DNA from: Rhodopirellula bahusiensis
GTDB taxonomy: Bacteria > Planctomycetota > Planctomycetia > Pirellulales > Pirellulaceae
NCBI RefSeq assembly: GCF_002727185.1
Contig: NZ_NIZW01000021.1
Span: forward strand, 62,001 to 126,000
Reading direction: 5' to 3'
DNA: 64,000 nucleotides
A program made the translations under genes and the position numbers. Positions within the stretch are counted from its first letter, which is position 1. Each line of letters starts with the position of its first letter. Positions 9,883 to 17,849 of this stretch are shown here, piece after piece. The notes beneath the pieces are model-generated. The model saw nothing but the letters and a program-made list of their open reading frames with translations. It did no database searches and was not told where the DNA came from.

Positions 9883-11034
9883 TCAACCAATCGCGGGCAC
9901 GCGCGGCGTGACTGGAATCGAAGCAGTGTTAATCTCTTCTGCTTCCGCGGCACGCTGCAGTTTTTCTTGAGCTTCTTCTTCGTCCCCAGCCTTTTGCTCC
10001 AATGGTTCTTGTTCTTTTTCAAGCACTGGTTGAAGTTGCAGGTCAATCAAGATTGGGAAGTGATCGGAGCCGACGTCATCCAATCGCCTCAGTTCGCGGA
10101 TACCAAAGTGCTTGGAGTGAAAGACATGATCGAGCGGGAATCGCATCCAAATGTGATCGGCGTGAAATGAATTGAAAAAACCACGACCGCGACGAGGATC
10201 GAGTAGTTGACTCAACCGCAGGAACAAACGCGTTGATGGGGACCATGCGACGTCGTTCAGGTCTCCGCCGATCACGATTGGACGATCGTCTTCGGCGAGT
10301 TCCTTTCCCCAGAGAACCAATTCCGCGTCACGGGCCGTGGCATCGTTGTCGCGAATTGGTTCGGGGGGGCGTGGGTGAACGCCGATCACGCGGATTTCTT
10401 CGCCGCTGGGGAGTTTAACCAACGCATCAATGGAGGGAATGTCGTCTTGGACTCGAAAACGAATTTCGCTTTCGCTGATTGGCAGCCGTGATAGCATTGC
10501 CATCCCGTACCAATTGTCTTGCGGGTAGATGATCTGATTTGGAAACATTGGCTTGAGTTCTTCAAGCGTCGGCTTCCAGCGTTCATCAATCTCGGCTGCG
10601 ATCACCATGTCCGCATCGGATTCGCGGACGACTTGGGTCCATTTTTCGAAGTGGTCGTTTTCCATTTCGACGTTGCTCACCAGCAGTCGAAATCGGCGGT
10701 TGTCGCTCGACGATCCGTCCGTTTCGACCGGGTCCCAAGTTGTCGCTTGTGTCGGCGCGACGATGGTATAGGGAAAGATTCTGAACAGGTGCCACCCGGC
10801 GATAGCGGTCGCAAGAATGCAAATCGAAATGCAGCTGACTGCTGGTTTGCCGGAGTAAACCGTGTTCACCCCGACGAACAGCAATGTCGCAATGATTGTG
10901 ACGATGACGATTTGAACCCGCGGGAAATCCCATCCGCGGATGAACCAGTGTGGGTGCGAACTCAGTGGAGCAAGTGACCCAAAGACGAGGACACCGAACA
11001 GCGAGAAAATCAGAATGTTGAATGCAGTCAGCAT
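9883..11034 (-). CDS. Membrane-anchored endonuclease/exonuclease/phosphatase (EEP) family protein
   Basis: The 383-residue protein starts with three or so hydrophobic segments (about residues 5-95) and continues as an EEP-fold hydrolase. Catalytic landmarks are LLVSNVEMEN, the metal-binding glutamate in MVIAAEIDER, IGVHPRPPE, VIGGDLNDVAW, and the terminal GSDHFPILI. EEP enzymes cleave phosphodiesters or phosphomonoesters in nucleic acids, inositol phosphates or sphingomyelin. An N-terminal membrane anchor with an outward catalytic domain is common in a bacterial subgroup of unknown substrate. The C-terminus is a glutamate- and lysine-rich tail. The gene directly precedes the phosphatidylcholine synthase-type gene, which hints at a role in lipid headgroup metabolism. 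Confidence 0.87.
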   Translation of the reverse strand: MLTAFNILIFSLFGVLVFGSLAPLSSHPHWFIRGWDFPRVQIVIVTIIATLLFVGVNTVYSGKPAVSCISICILATAIAGWHLFRIFPYTIVAPTQATTWDPVETDGSSSDNRRFRLLVSNVEMENDHFEKWTQVVRESDADMVIAAEIDERWKPTLEELKPMFPNQIIYPQDNWYGMAMLSRLPISESEIRFRVQDDIPSIDALVKLPSGEEIRVIGVHPRPPEPIRDNDATARDAELVLWGKELAEDDRPIVIGGDLNDVAWSPSTRLFLRLSQLLDPRRGRGFFNSFHADHIWMRFPLDHVFHSKHFGIRELRRLDDVGSDHFPILIDLQLQPVLEKEQEPLEQKAGDEEEAQEKLQRAAEAEEINTASIPVTPRVPAIG

Positions 11035-11115
11035 CTTGCGACCTTCCGATGTGCAGTGTTTTAAGGAGAGGACAAAGCGTCACGCTGCGCGACGGTTCTT
11101 AAGCTGATTCAATGA

Positions 11116-11661
11116 TCAGGGCGAACTCAATCGATCCGCGTCGCGGACGTTTTGAAGCAACCTGGGGTCGACCGGTGTATCGGAAGTGGAGTGCAAAACT
11201 GAAATGTCGCCAGTCGTCTCAAAGACAACTGCTAGAACTTGATCGAAATTGCAAGCATTCGCTTCACGTAGTTTCCCCATCAAGTCGTTCTCCGTCAAAT
11301 TGGCTTGATGAAGATTCTCGTGAAGAATTGTCGAGCCGGCCATCAATAGAACCGGTTGGTTATCGATGCACTGACTGAAGGCTTCCGAGCGTCGCCGCAG
11401 GAAAGCGATTGCCCACTGAATTGCGAAGAGTGAGAGCAAGGCGAGAGCTCCCATCAACAATGTCGGAGAAGGCTGCGTGATCGTCGCTCCAAGAATCGAA
11501 CCCGTCGCGATGGTCATCGCGAAATCAGGTGCAGACATTTTGGAGAAACTCCGTAAGCCAGTCATCCGCGTGTACGTCAGCACTGCTCCGTACGCGAAAC
11601 AGGCGGTGACGAGGATCCCGATGATCTCAGCTGTCGATATGTCAATCCACTTTTCGAACAT
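11116..11661 (-). CDS. DUF421 (YetF/YcaP-like) membrane protein
   Basis: This 181-residue protein has about three N-terminal transmembrane segments containing LTYTRMTGLRSFSKMSAPDFAMTIATGSILG in successive parts, the hallmark of DUF421, followed by a small cytosolic domain with QPVLLMAGSTILHENLHQANLTENDLMGKLRE. Members occur in general-stress regulons of several phyla and their activity is unknown. It is transcribed leftward behind the small YqaE gene, but a hairpin that looks like a terminator lies between them. The C-terminus has only a short acidic extension. Confidence 0.85.
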   Translation of the reverse strand: MFEKWIDISTAEIIGILVTACFAYGAVLTYTRMTGLRSFSKMSAPDFAMTIATGSILGATITQPSPTLLMGALALLSLFAIQWAIAFLRRRSEAFSQCIDNQPVLLMAGSTILHENLHQANLTENDLMGKLREANACNFDQVLAVVFETTGDISVLHSTSDTPVDPRLLQNVRDADRLSSP

Positions 11662-11704
11662 CGGACTCCGTCCTGATTTGGTGGCTTTGTGATCGATGGA
11701 AATA

Positions 11705-11747
11705 AGAAAAGGGCGACAAAGTGATTTGCCATACCACCGGGTCGCCC
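11705..11747 (-). terminator. Probable intrinsic terminator after the YqaE/Pmp3 gene
   Basis: On the minus strand GGGCGAC (11747-11741) pairs with GTCGCCC (11717-11711) across a loop of about 23 bases. A T-rich run, TTTTCTTATTT, follows immediately. The position between the stop of the YqaE-type gene and the start of the DUF421 gene fits termination or attenuation. The long loop makes it weaker than a classical terminator. Confidence 0.5.
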
Positions 11748-11784
11748 AATTTGTGTTCTTCGTCCTTGCAGCTCGACGTGCGGA

Positions 11785-11964
11785 TTACAGCACGATCAGC
11801 AATGCGTGGATGATTCCGATGATCCAGAATCCAACCAAAGTCAAAACGATGTTCAATAGGAACTGTGTTCCGACGCCCTTGTCCATGTAGACAGCCAATG
11901 GCGGCAGCAGGATTGCAAGCAATACCTTGAGGACAGTGTTTTCGTTTTTGGCGATAGCAGTCAT
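11785..11964 (-). CDS. YqaE/Pmp3 (UPF0057) family small membrane protein
   Basis: A 59-residue protein, easily missed because of its size, reads MTAIAKNENTVLKVLLAILL at the start. It contains the diagnostic LPPLAVYMDKG motif, the segment FLLNIVLTLVGFWIIGIIHALLIV, and two transmembrane helices. UPF0057/Pmp3 proteolipids are induced by salt, cold or other stress in bacteria, yeast and plants and influence membrane potential. The start is supported by an AGGAG ribosome binding site, with the spacer AATGAA before the ATG. The gene lies 78 bases downstream of a small lipoprotein gene read in the same direction, so the two may share a promoter. Confidence 0.93.
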   Translation of the reverse strand: MTAIAKNENTVLKVLLAILLPPLAVYMDKGVGTQFLLNIVLTLVGFWIIGIIHALLIVL

Positions 11965-12042
11965 TTCATTCTCCTAAGTTGAGGTGACAGGGTGCGAAGC
12001 GATCTCCGTTGCCGATCGTGTTCGGCGAACAGAGTGCTTTGA

Positions 12043-12318
12043 TCACTCGTCGGCTGGAAGATCGATGTCGACGTCTGGAGTCGTGATCGTCTTTTCTTCC
12101 ATGTTCACGTCAACATCGGGGACTTTGATTTTGCTTTCTTCCGTGGTTACATCGACCTCTGGTGCGTCGACGTCGTAGCCGGGAAGTTGTCCCGAGTCGC
12201 CGCTCACGTCGACGTCCAAGTCGGGCATCTCACCCTCACGCGTTTGTTCGACATCACAGCCGACAGTTGCGAAAGCGAGCGAAAGTGACAGCAGCGTCAT
12301 TAGAAATGTCTTGTTCAT
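12043..12318 (-). CDS. Small acidic lipoprotein with PDVDV-type repeats
   Basis: This 91-residue protein has a lipoprotein signal peptide ending in the lipobox-like AFATVGC at about residues 15-21, so the mature chain would start with the lipidated cysteine. The mature part is extremely acidic and made of degenerate repeats: MPDLDVDV, APEVDV, VPDVDV, TPDVDIDL. I recognise no named family. The alternating acidic/hydrophobic pattern could give a beta-rich or cation-binding surface, but that is inference. It precedes the YqaE-type gene in the same direction, in a region otherwise populated by stress genes. Confidence 0.75.
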   Translation of the reverse strand: MNKTFLMTLLSLSLAFATVGCDVEQTREGEMPDLDVDVSGDSGQLPGYDVDAPEVDVTTEESKIKVPDVDVNMEEKTITTPDVDIDLPADE

Positions 12319-12854
12319 GTTGATCTCATTTGGATGGAATCAGGAACGCGGCTTTGAACCTGATCACGGTGAATGTTTTGCTTTGTTGCCGCGGGACTGG
12401 GAGAAAGGCAAAGGGTGTGCCAAGTCGCGACCGAGCGGTCAAAAGTGCCGAGAGAGTATGGATCTTTCAGTGACCTTCGCGTACGCGCGTGTGGGATAGG
12501 CGAGGCTATCTGCGTCCACATCCTGCAAGCTGACAGGAAGCGATTCTGTTCGAGTTGATCCGACAACTCCTCTGTCGCGACTGGAGGAATGCCGCCAAGG
12601 GATTGGATCGTCTCCGAGCACCGTGGTAGGAAGTCGATCAGTCTTTGCAGCTTGCTCCATCCAGTGAGGCCGCGGCGGTGAGTGATGAGCGTCACTCACT
12701 CGGGCGTATGCGTTGTATGGGAGAGCCGTTGAACCGGACAGTGTTTTCCCGCGACTTGGAACCGATGCGATTGGGAATGGCATAGTCGTTGCATAGTCAT
12801 TCGTTCCACAGTCCCAGCGTTTTGTTGGGACGCACTCGAATGAAGGAATTTGCA
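12319..12854. other. Divergent intergenic region with small inverted and direct repeats
   Basis: About 536 bases separate the leftward lipoprotein gene from the rightward small membrane-protein gene. I find no convincing gene; the open frames here lack any family resemblance. It holds a perfect 8-base inverted repeat, GTGAGTGA (12678-12685) with TCACTCAC (12692-12699); a direct repeat of GCATAGTC at 12780 and 12791; and a hairpin, GTCCCA (12811-12816) with TGGGAC (12826-12831), in the leader of the rightward gene. Promoters for both genes must lie here, but I could not place -35/-10 elements with confidence. Confidence 0.5.
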
Positions 12855-13028
12855 ATGGCCAATGAGACTGGAATCATCGAAGAAACGAAGAAAGCCGTTA
12901 CCGACAATGAGCGTCCGCTCGGCGAGCAGGCACCGGGAACACCATTTATGTTCGTCGCTCTGAGCTACCTGGCTGTCTTGGCCGTGGTCTCGGGCGTTGT
13001 GGCTCTGATCATGTGGTCATCGAGCTGA
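12855..13028 (+). CDS. Small single-span membrane protein
   Basis: This 57-residue protein begins MANETGIIEETKKAV, has a hydrophilic stretch of about 30 residues, and ends with one strongly hydrophobic helix, FMFVALSYLAVLAVVSGVV. It therefore probably sits in the inner membrane with its N-terminus in the cytosol. The start chosen has a GAAGGA ribosome binding site at the right distance; an in-frame ATG at 12789 has none. I do not recognise the family. Its setting among stress-related small membrane proteins is suggestive only. Confidence 0.65.
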   Translation: MANETGIIEETKKAVTDNERPLGEQAPGTPFMFVALSYLAVLAVVSGVVALIMWSSS

Positions 13029-13303
13029 GGCATTCTCGGCCGGAGTGGCGAGCGTATACTGCGAGGCATCGCACCTGGGTAGGCGCTCTGTCACAGACGA
13101 ATCAAATCGCCAGCCGAACGCCTCATGGTGGGTGGTCGAGAGCGTCATTCGAGCGGCTTCGCGATGCTGACGAGCGGGCTGGCACGAAGATGCCTCCACG
13201 ATTGAGGCGAGAACCCGCTGTTCGTCCGAGACGTACCCTTCTGAGGTATCGCTGGACAACGAGAGCACGAGCGGTTCGATTCACCGCGGAAAAGGTGTTC
13301 TAT

Positions 13304-13660
13304 TTAGCTGACGTTCGCCTGTGAGAGCTGTTTAATTTCGTTGAGCAGTTGTTCTAGTTTCGGCGTTACGGAAGCGTGCGTTTCTTTTGTTGCCGCACCA
13401 TCGTCTCTTCTGGCTGCATCGATGAACGGTTGCAGTTCGTCAACGGGTGGTCCGCTTTCGAAGGTGCTTAACAATCCTTTCAGCGCGTGCCCAACCCGGG
13501 CGGCTTCGCTGAGGTCCTGACTCTCGACGTGACCGTGCATTTGCTCCAGCATTGGCGGGCCGTCTTCAGCGGCGATGTTCGCAAGCATCACGAGCATGTC
13601 TTCATCGCCTGCGACTCGCTGAAGAGCAGCGGCGAAGCGTTTCCGTTGGGCGTCGTTCAT
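13304..13660 (-). CDS. HPt-domain phosphotransfer protein
   Basis: The 118-residue protein is mostly one histidine phosphotransfer domain: a helical bundle with the phosphoacceptor histidine in ARVGHALKGLLSTFE, the typical H-x-L-K-G context, at about residue 60. The start MNDAQRKRF is chosen because upstream residues of the longer frame are not domain-like. Free-standing HPt proteins relay phosphate from the receiver of a hybrid kinase to a downstream response regulator. Here the gene directly follows an NtrC-type regulator read in the same direction, and a hybrid kinase that lacks an HPt domain is encoded 5 kb away. Confidence 0.8.
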   Translation of the reverse strand: MNDAQRKRFAAALQRVAGDEDMLVMLANIAAEDGPPMLEQMHGHVESQDLSEAARVGHALKGLLSTFESGPPVDELQPFIDAARRDDGAATKETHASVTPKLEQLLNEIKQLSQANVS

Positions 13661-15269
13661 TGGAGGGTTGATGGGGAAGGTGGATCGAGCGAATGCCGAT
13701 CGCTGGAAGGAGGCGTGGGGAGTTTGTCGAAATCGCTGGACGACAAACTTTATGGCGTGCGTCAACCACACGCCGCCGAATGATCGGCGGCCAATGGTTG
13801 TCGATTCGCGACTCAACCGCAACGTCGCTCTTTAGAACAATGTTGTAGGAGTTGATGCGATCGCGAAGTTTGCCACGCGTGATGCCGAGAATTTCAGCGG
13901 CTTGGCTCTGGTTGCCGTCAGTGGATTGAAGCACTTGAAGGATGACAAAGCGTTCCATGTACTCCATCGACTCACCGTAAACGTTGGTCGACTTTTCTTT
14001 CAACAGGCGCTGGACCAACTGAGGCAACTGGCTTCCGGGAGCTTCGCTTTCAAGCTTGTCACCTGAGTTAGCTTCTGACTTTGTGTCGCCAGGACGAGCA
14101 CCGGCGATTGCGTCCGGCAACGTGTCCGGCGTGATGACTGGCATGACGGTGTCCAGCACGCAGCGGCGAATCACCGCGCGAAGCTGACGGACGTTGCCTG
14201 GCCAGTCGTAGACCGTCAACAGATCAACGGCCTCGGGTGACAAACCTTCCAAATCGGGTTTGTTGAATTCAATCTTGGCTTGTGCAAGGAAGAATCGGAT
14301 CAACGCTGGGACGTCACTCAGTCGATCCCGCAGTGGCGGAAGTTCGATGGTGACTCCGTTGAGGCGATACAGCAAATCCTCGCGGTAGTCGCCGTCTTCG
14401 ACCATCTGTTCCAGCGGACGGTTTGTCGCGGCGATGATGCGCACGTTGGTTGTCAGCTCTTTGTTGCCACCGACTCGCTCGAACCGTTGCTCTTGAAGGA
14501 CTCGAAGGACCTTGGCTTGAACGGACGGTGCCATGTCGCCAATTTCGTCCAAGAACAGCGTTCCACCGTTGCATTGTTCGAACTTACCGATTCGTCGAGA
14601 CTCGGCACCGGTGAAGGCGCCTTTCTCGTGACCGAACAATTCGCTCTCGAGCAAGTTGTCTGGCAAGGCGGCACAGTTGACGGCGAGGAAGGTTTCCTCG
14701 CTGCGGTGGCTGTATTGAAACAGTGCTCTGGCGACGAGTTCTTTCCCAGTTCCGCTTTCTCCGCGGACCAAGATCGGCACGTCTTGCTTGGCAACCTTCC
14801 CGACTGCTTTGAAAACATCCAGCATGACTGGCGAGCGACCGATGAACAGCTCAGCAGATTGGTCTCCACCTTCGTCATCCGCTGAGATCGCGACGGGAAC
14901 GCTGCTGATTTGTCGCTGTTCGATCGCTTTCTCAACGAGATCTCGAAGCGATTCGACGTTCAACGGTTTCGCGATGTAATCAAACGCGCCCAGCTGCATC
15001 GCTTCGATCGCGGTTTTGCTGGCCGCCTCGACTGTCATGAAGATCACTGGGATCCGTCGGTCGTGTTCGCGAATCTCGCAGTAAACGGCAAGCCCGTTCT
15101 GGTCGGGGAGCTGAATGTCCAGCAGCACGGCATCAAAGTCGCCTTGGCGAAGTTGCCCCAAACCGTCGGCCGCATTCGCCGCGACAGATACATCGGCGAT
15201 CGGAGCCAAGGCTTTCTCGGTGAGAGCCAAGATGGTTCGGTCGTCATCGATGACGAGGAGGTTGGGCAT
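13602..15269 (-). CDS. Sigma-54-dependent response regulator, NtrC family
   Basis: The protein has a receiver domain (acidic pocket VIDDD, phosphoacceptor in AVLLDIQLPDQNG, lysine in YIAKPLN) and a complete AAA+ activator domain with Walker A GESGTGKE, sigma-54 contact loop GAFTGA and Walker B GGTLFLDEIGDM. A C-terminal Fis-type helix-turn-helix follows, NQSQAAEILGITRGKLRDRI. The start at MPNLLVIDD is preferred over an ATG 27 codons upstream. After the helix-turn-helix the open frame continues for roughly 80 arginine-rich residues that do not look like family sequence and overlap the HPt gene. A stop codon (TAA at 13834-13832) sits in the neighbouring frame just after the helix-turn-helix, so the natural end may be there. 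Confidence 0.9.
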   Translation of the reverse strand: MPNLLVIDDDRTILALTEKALAPIADVSVAANAADGLGQLRQGDFDAVLLDIQLPDQNGLAVYCEIREHDRRIPVIFMTVEAASKTAIEAMQLGAFDYIAKPLNVESLRDLVEKAIEQRQISSVPVAISADDEGGDQSAELFIGRSPVMLDVFKAVGKVAKQDVPILVRGESGTGKELVARALFQYSHRSEETFLAVNCAALPDNLLESELFGHEKGAFTGAESRRIGKFEQCNGGTLFLDEIGDMAPSVQAKVLRVLQEQRFERVGGNKELTTNVRIIAATNRPLEQMVEDGDYREDLLYRLNGVTIELPPLRDRLSDVPALIRFFLAQAKIEFNKPDLEGLSPEAVDLLTVYDWPGNVRQLRAVIRRCVLDTVMPVITPDTLPDAIAGARPGDTKSEANSGDKLESEAPGSQLPQLVQRLLKEKSTNVYGESMEYMERFVILQVLQSTDGNQSQAAEILGITRGKLRDRINSYNIVLKSDVAVESRIDNHWPPIIRRRVVDARHKVCRPAISTNSPRLLPAIGIRSIHLPHQPSNERRPTETLRRCSSASRRR

Positions 15270-15438
15270 GGATTTCGACCACTTTGAACGGGGTGCGGAT
15301 TGGACCCCCGTCTCTACGTGAGGGGCGTGAATTGCTGTGCCTGCTGCCATAGGGAATCACCCAGGGGAAAAGATTATCGTTTGAAGAATCGTTTGTCGAT
15401 CAGCTTGGTTGATGGTCGAGCAATTTTCGCGCCAACTA

Positions 15439-16557
15439 TCAGGTCAGGATGGCGTTCGGGCAGGTTTCAGTGACGACAGCGGCAACCACACTGCTCAGTT
15501 CGCCACCGCGTCTTTGGCGGTCCGCGCCCGTTCCGTTGCTGATCAACTCATTCGCGAACGCTTCGACCGGGCGAGATTCGCCAGTCGCGTCCAAGGCGGG
15601 TTGCAACGCAGTCATCAAACGATCGAGTAGCTCAGAAGCACCGATCATCTCGCACGAAACTGGGTCAACGAGTTTGTCGTTCATTCCGTATCGAGCCGCA
15701 TGCCAGATCGCATAGGACAGAACCGCAGGACGAATCGGCTTGATCGGTTTCGATTGCTCTTCTTCCGCGACGGCTAGCATGACGATCGCGCGAATCAAAC
15801 CGACGTAGCCGACTGTTTCTTCGACTTTGGTCATCACGTCAGCGGCACGGAACTCGATCGTTGGGACCCGAGTGGGCAGCCGGATGTCCCAATACAAAAA
15901 GCTCTCGTCCTTGATCGCACCGCAAGCGACCAGGTCGTCGACGCACCGTTGATAGTCCGCGAGCGAATCGAAGTGTGCGGGCGGACCAGCCATAGGCCAC
16001 TGGGCCCAGAGTTCTCGGCGGTAACTTGCGTATCCAGTATCGACGCCATTCCAAAAAGGCGAGTTGGCAGTGATCGCCTGCAGGATCGGAAGCCAGCGTC
16101 GGCAGCGATTCATCACTTGAATTCCAAGTTCACGATCTTCCATGGCAACGTGAACATGACAACCGAAGATGAACAAATCACGCGCAATCTGCTGGTAGCG
16201 ATCCGTCATCGCTTGATAGCGATCTTTTGGCGTCAGAGCGTCATCGGTAGGAACCGGCAACGGATTCGTGCCCGCGGAGGCGAGTTCAGACTCGTTGGAC
16301 CGCGCCGCGTCGATCAGCATTCGTCGCGTTTGGGTCAGAGCGTCACGAACCTCTTCCAGAGTGCTGCACACATCCGACGCCATTTCGATTTGATTCAGGT
16401 GAAGCTCGTGCTGAATTTCTGAATGGGCCTCTTTCGATCCGCCGTTACGCCGAATCGTCCGCATAACTTCCTTGCAGTTCGGTATCAGCGCACCACTGCG
16501 AGGATCAACGAGTTGGTATTCTTCTTCGACGCCGACGGTGGGAATGGTGAAAGACAC
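15439..16557 (-). CDS. ybdK: YbdK-type carboxylate-amine ligase (glutamate-cysteine ligase family 2)
   Basis: Begun at the GTG at 16557, this protein is 372 residues, the usual size of YbdK. Family motifs include VGVEEEYQLVD at the N-terminus, HELHLNQIE, GCHVHVAM with its paired histidines, YRRELWAQWP and TIEFRAADV. Members have weak glutamate-cysteine ligase activity in vitro and act as carboxylate-amine ligases with other substrates. Upstream in-frame ATG codons exist at 16647 and later, but a GGAG site seven bases before the GTG decides the start. The gene follows an M20 amidohydrolase with an 86-base gap in the same direction, so the pair may act on acylated or amidated amino acids. Confidence 0.88.
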   Translation of the reverse strand: MSFTIPTVGVEEEYQLVDPRSGALIPNCKEVMRTIRRNGGSKEAHSEIQHELHLNQIEMASDVCSTLEEVRDALTQTRRMLIDAARSNESELASAGTNPLPVPTDDALTPKDRYQAMTDRYQQIARDLFIFGCHVHVAMEDRELGIQVMNRCRRWLPILQAITANSPFWNGVDTGYASYRRELWAQWPMAGPPAHFDSLADYQRCVDDLVACGAIKDESFLYWDIRLPTRVPTIEFRAADVMTKVEETVGYVGLIRAIVMLAVAEEEQSKPIKPIRPAVLSYAIWHAARYGMNDKLVDPVSCEMIGASELLDRLMTALQPALDATGESRPVEAFANELISNGTGADRQRRGGELSSVVAAVVTETCPNAILT

Positions 16558-16564
16558 GATTGAT

Positions 16565-16568
16565 CTCC
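16565..16568 (-). promoter_or_regulatory. Ribosome binding site deciding the GTG start of the YbdK-type gene
   Basis: GGAG on the minus strand lies seven bases upstream of the GTG at 16557. It selects this start over ATG codons further upstream in the same frame, and the resulting protein begins directly before the conserved VGVEEEYQLVD segment. Confidence 0.6.
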
Positions 16569-16643
16569 AATCAAACAAGGATCCGCCGATTGGACACCGG
16601 GTCGGACAAACAGAAGTGAGAAGTGAACGAGGCGACGAGAATC

Positions 16644-17849
16644 TCAAGTGGCCGGGGTGGGCGGACCATCCTGGATCGCGGCGAGTGCCAACACACTTGC
16701 ACCAATGGGCAGTGCGGACTCGTCGATATCGAACTTGGGCGTGTGCAAGGGTTCGCTACCGAGGTCAATGCCCGCGACGCCGAGACGGAACATCGCAGCG
16801 GGAACCTGCTGAGCCATGAAGGAAAAGTCTTCGGCGCCCATACTGGGTTGTGTGATGTCGCGAACGTTTGCTTCGCCTAGAATTTCGATGCCGGCTTTGC
16901 GAAGCCGGCGGGCAACACCCGCGTCGTTGATGACTGGTGGAGTGTGTTGGCCGAACTCCAAGTCAATTTTGCATGAATGGATTGACGCGATCGATCGGGA
17001 AATCTCCGCCATCATCTCTTTTGCTTTCTCAGCGCTTTCCGAAGAGAGCGTTCGAAGCGTTCCGCTAATCGAGGCGGAGGATGGAACCACGTTCGGCGCG
17101 TTTCCGGTGTGAAGGCTGCCGACGTTGATCACCACAGCATCTCGAGCATCGATTGCTCGAGGGACACGGCGATAGATGTCGGTGACCCACTGCGCAGCCG
17201 CACCGACCAAGTCACCCGTTAGGTGCGGTCGTGCTCCGTGGCCGCCTTGGCCGGACATTTCGACGGTGAACAGATCGCACCCGGCGGTGAACGCGCCTTC
17301 GCGAATTCCGATGGTACCGACCGGGCGCGTTGGGTCCACGTGCAAAGCGATCGCGGAATGGACGCCCTGCAACGCACCCGAACGAATCATGTGCAAGCCG
17401 CCGCGACTTGTCTCTTCGGCTGGTTGAAGAATGATGCGGCTGTTGACCGCCACGCCTTCACTAGCGAGTTCCGTCAAGATTGCGGCGGCCCCATATCCCA
17501 TGGCGGCGTGTGCGTCGTGACCGCAGGCGTGCATAACCTGATCAGTGCCACTGGCGTAGTCGTGTTGCACGAGGGTTTGGATCGGCAACGCATCGATGTC
17601 AGCACGAATTGCGGTACGTCCCAGTTCGCGAGCTTCGCCGATGTCGACGAATAGACCTCGGTTGTCTTCCGCCAGCGTTGGTTCCAGTCCGAGGTCAGTG
17701 ATGATCTCCGCCAGAAACTCCGTCGTGCGATATTCGTAACCGGACAACTCGGGGTAGCGATGGATGTACCGCCGAACCTCTCGAGTTTTGATCGCGTGTT
17801 TTCGTGACAACGACGCGATGCGGTCCTGCATATCTTCGGCGGTCATCAT
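16644..17849 (-). CDS. M20 family amidohydrolase (aminoacylase/carboxypeptidase type)
   Basis: The 401-residue protein is an M20D-type metallohydrolase. It carries DIDALPIQ, the metal-binding ACGHDAHAAM, the QPAEE catalytic glutamate motif, LHVDPTRPVGTIG, a dimerisation lid domain in the middle with GGHGARPH, and the closing HTPKFDIDE. Relatives hydrolyse N-acyl amino acids, hippurate or indole-acetyl amino acids. The start is taken at the ATG overlapping the stop of the preceding DUF4235 gene in an ATGA arrangement, implying translational coupling; ATG codons at 17846 and 17831 are alternatives. It is unusual for an amidohydrolase to be coupled to a small membrane stress protein. Confidence 0.9.
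   Translation of the reverse strand: MMTAEDMQDRIASLSRKHAIKTREVRRYIHRYPELSGYEYRTTEFLAEIITDLGLEPTLAEDNRGLFVDIGEARELGRTAIRADIDALPIQTLVQHDYASGTDQVMHACGHDAHAAMGYGAAAILTELASEGVAVNSRIILQPAEETSRGGLHMIRSGALQGVHSAIALHVDPTRPVGTIGIREGAFTAGCDLFTVEMSGQGGHGARPHLTGDLVGAAAQWVTDIYRRVPRAIDARDAVVINVGSLHTGNAPNVVPSSASISGTLRTLSSESAEKAKEMMAEISRSIASIHSCKIDLEFGQHTPPVINDAGVARRLRKAGIEILGEANVRDITQPSMGAEDFSFMAQQVPAAMFRLGVAGIDLGSEPLHTPKFDIDESALPIGASVLALAAIQDGPPTPAT

Noticed and set aside
12439-12855. A 138-codon open frame on the minus strand
   Set aside because: Lies in the divergent intergenic region, has no family resemblance, and its start overlaps the ribosome binding site of the real rightward gene.
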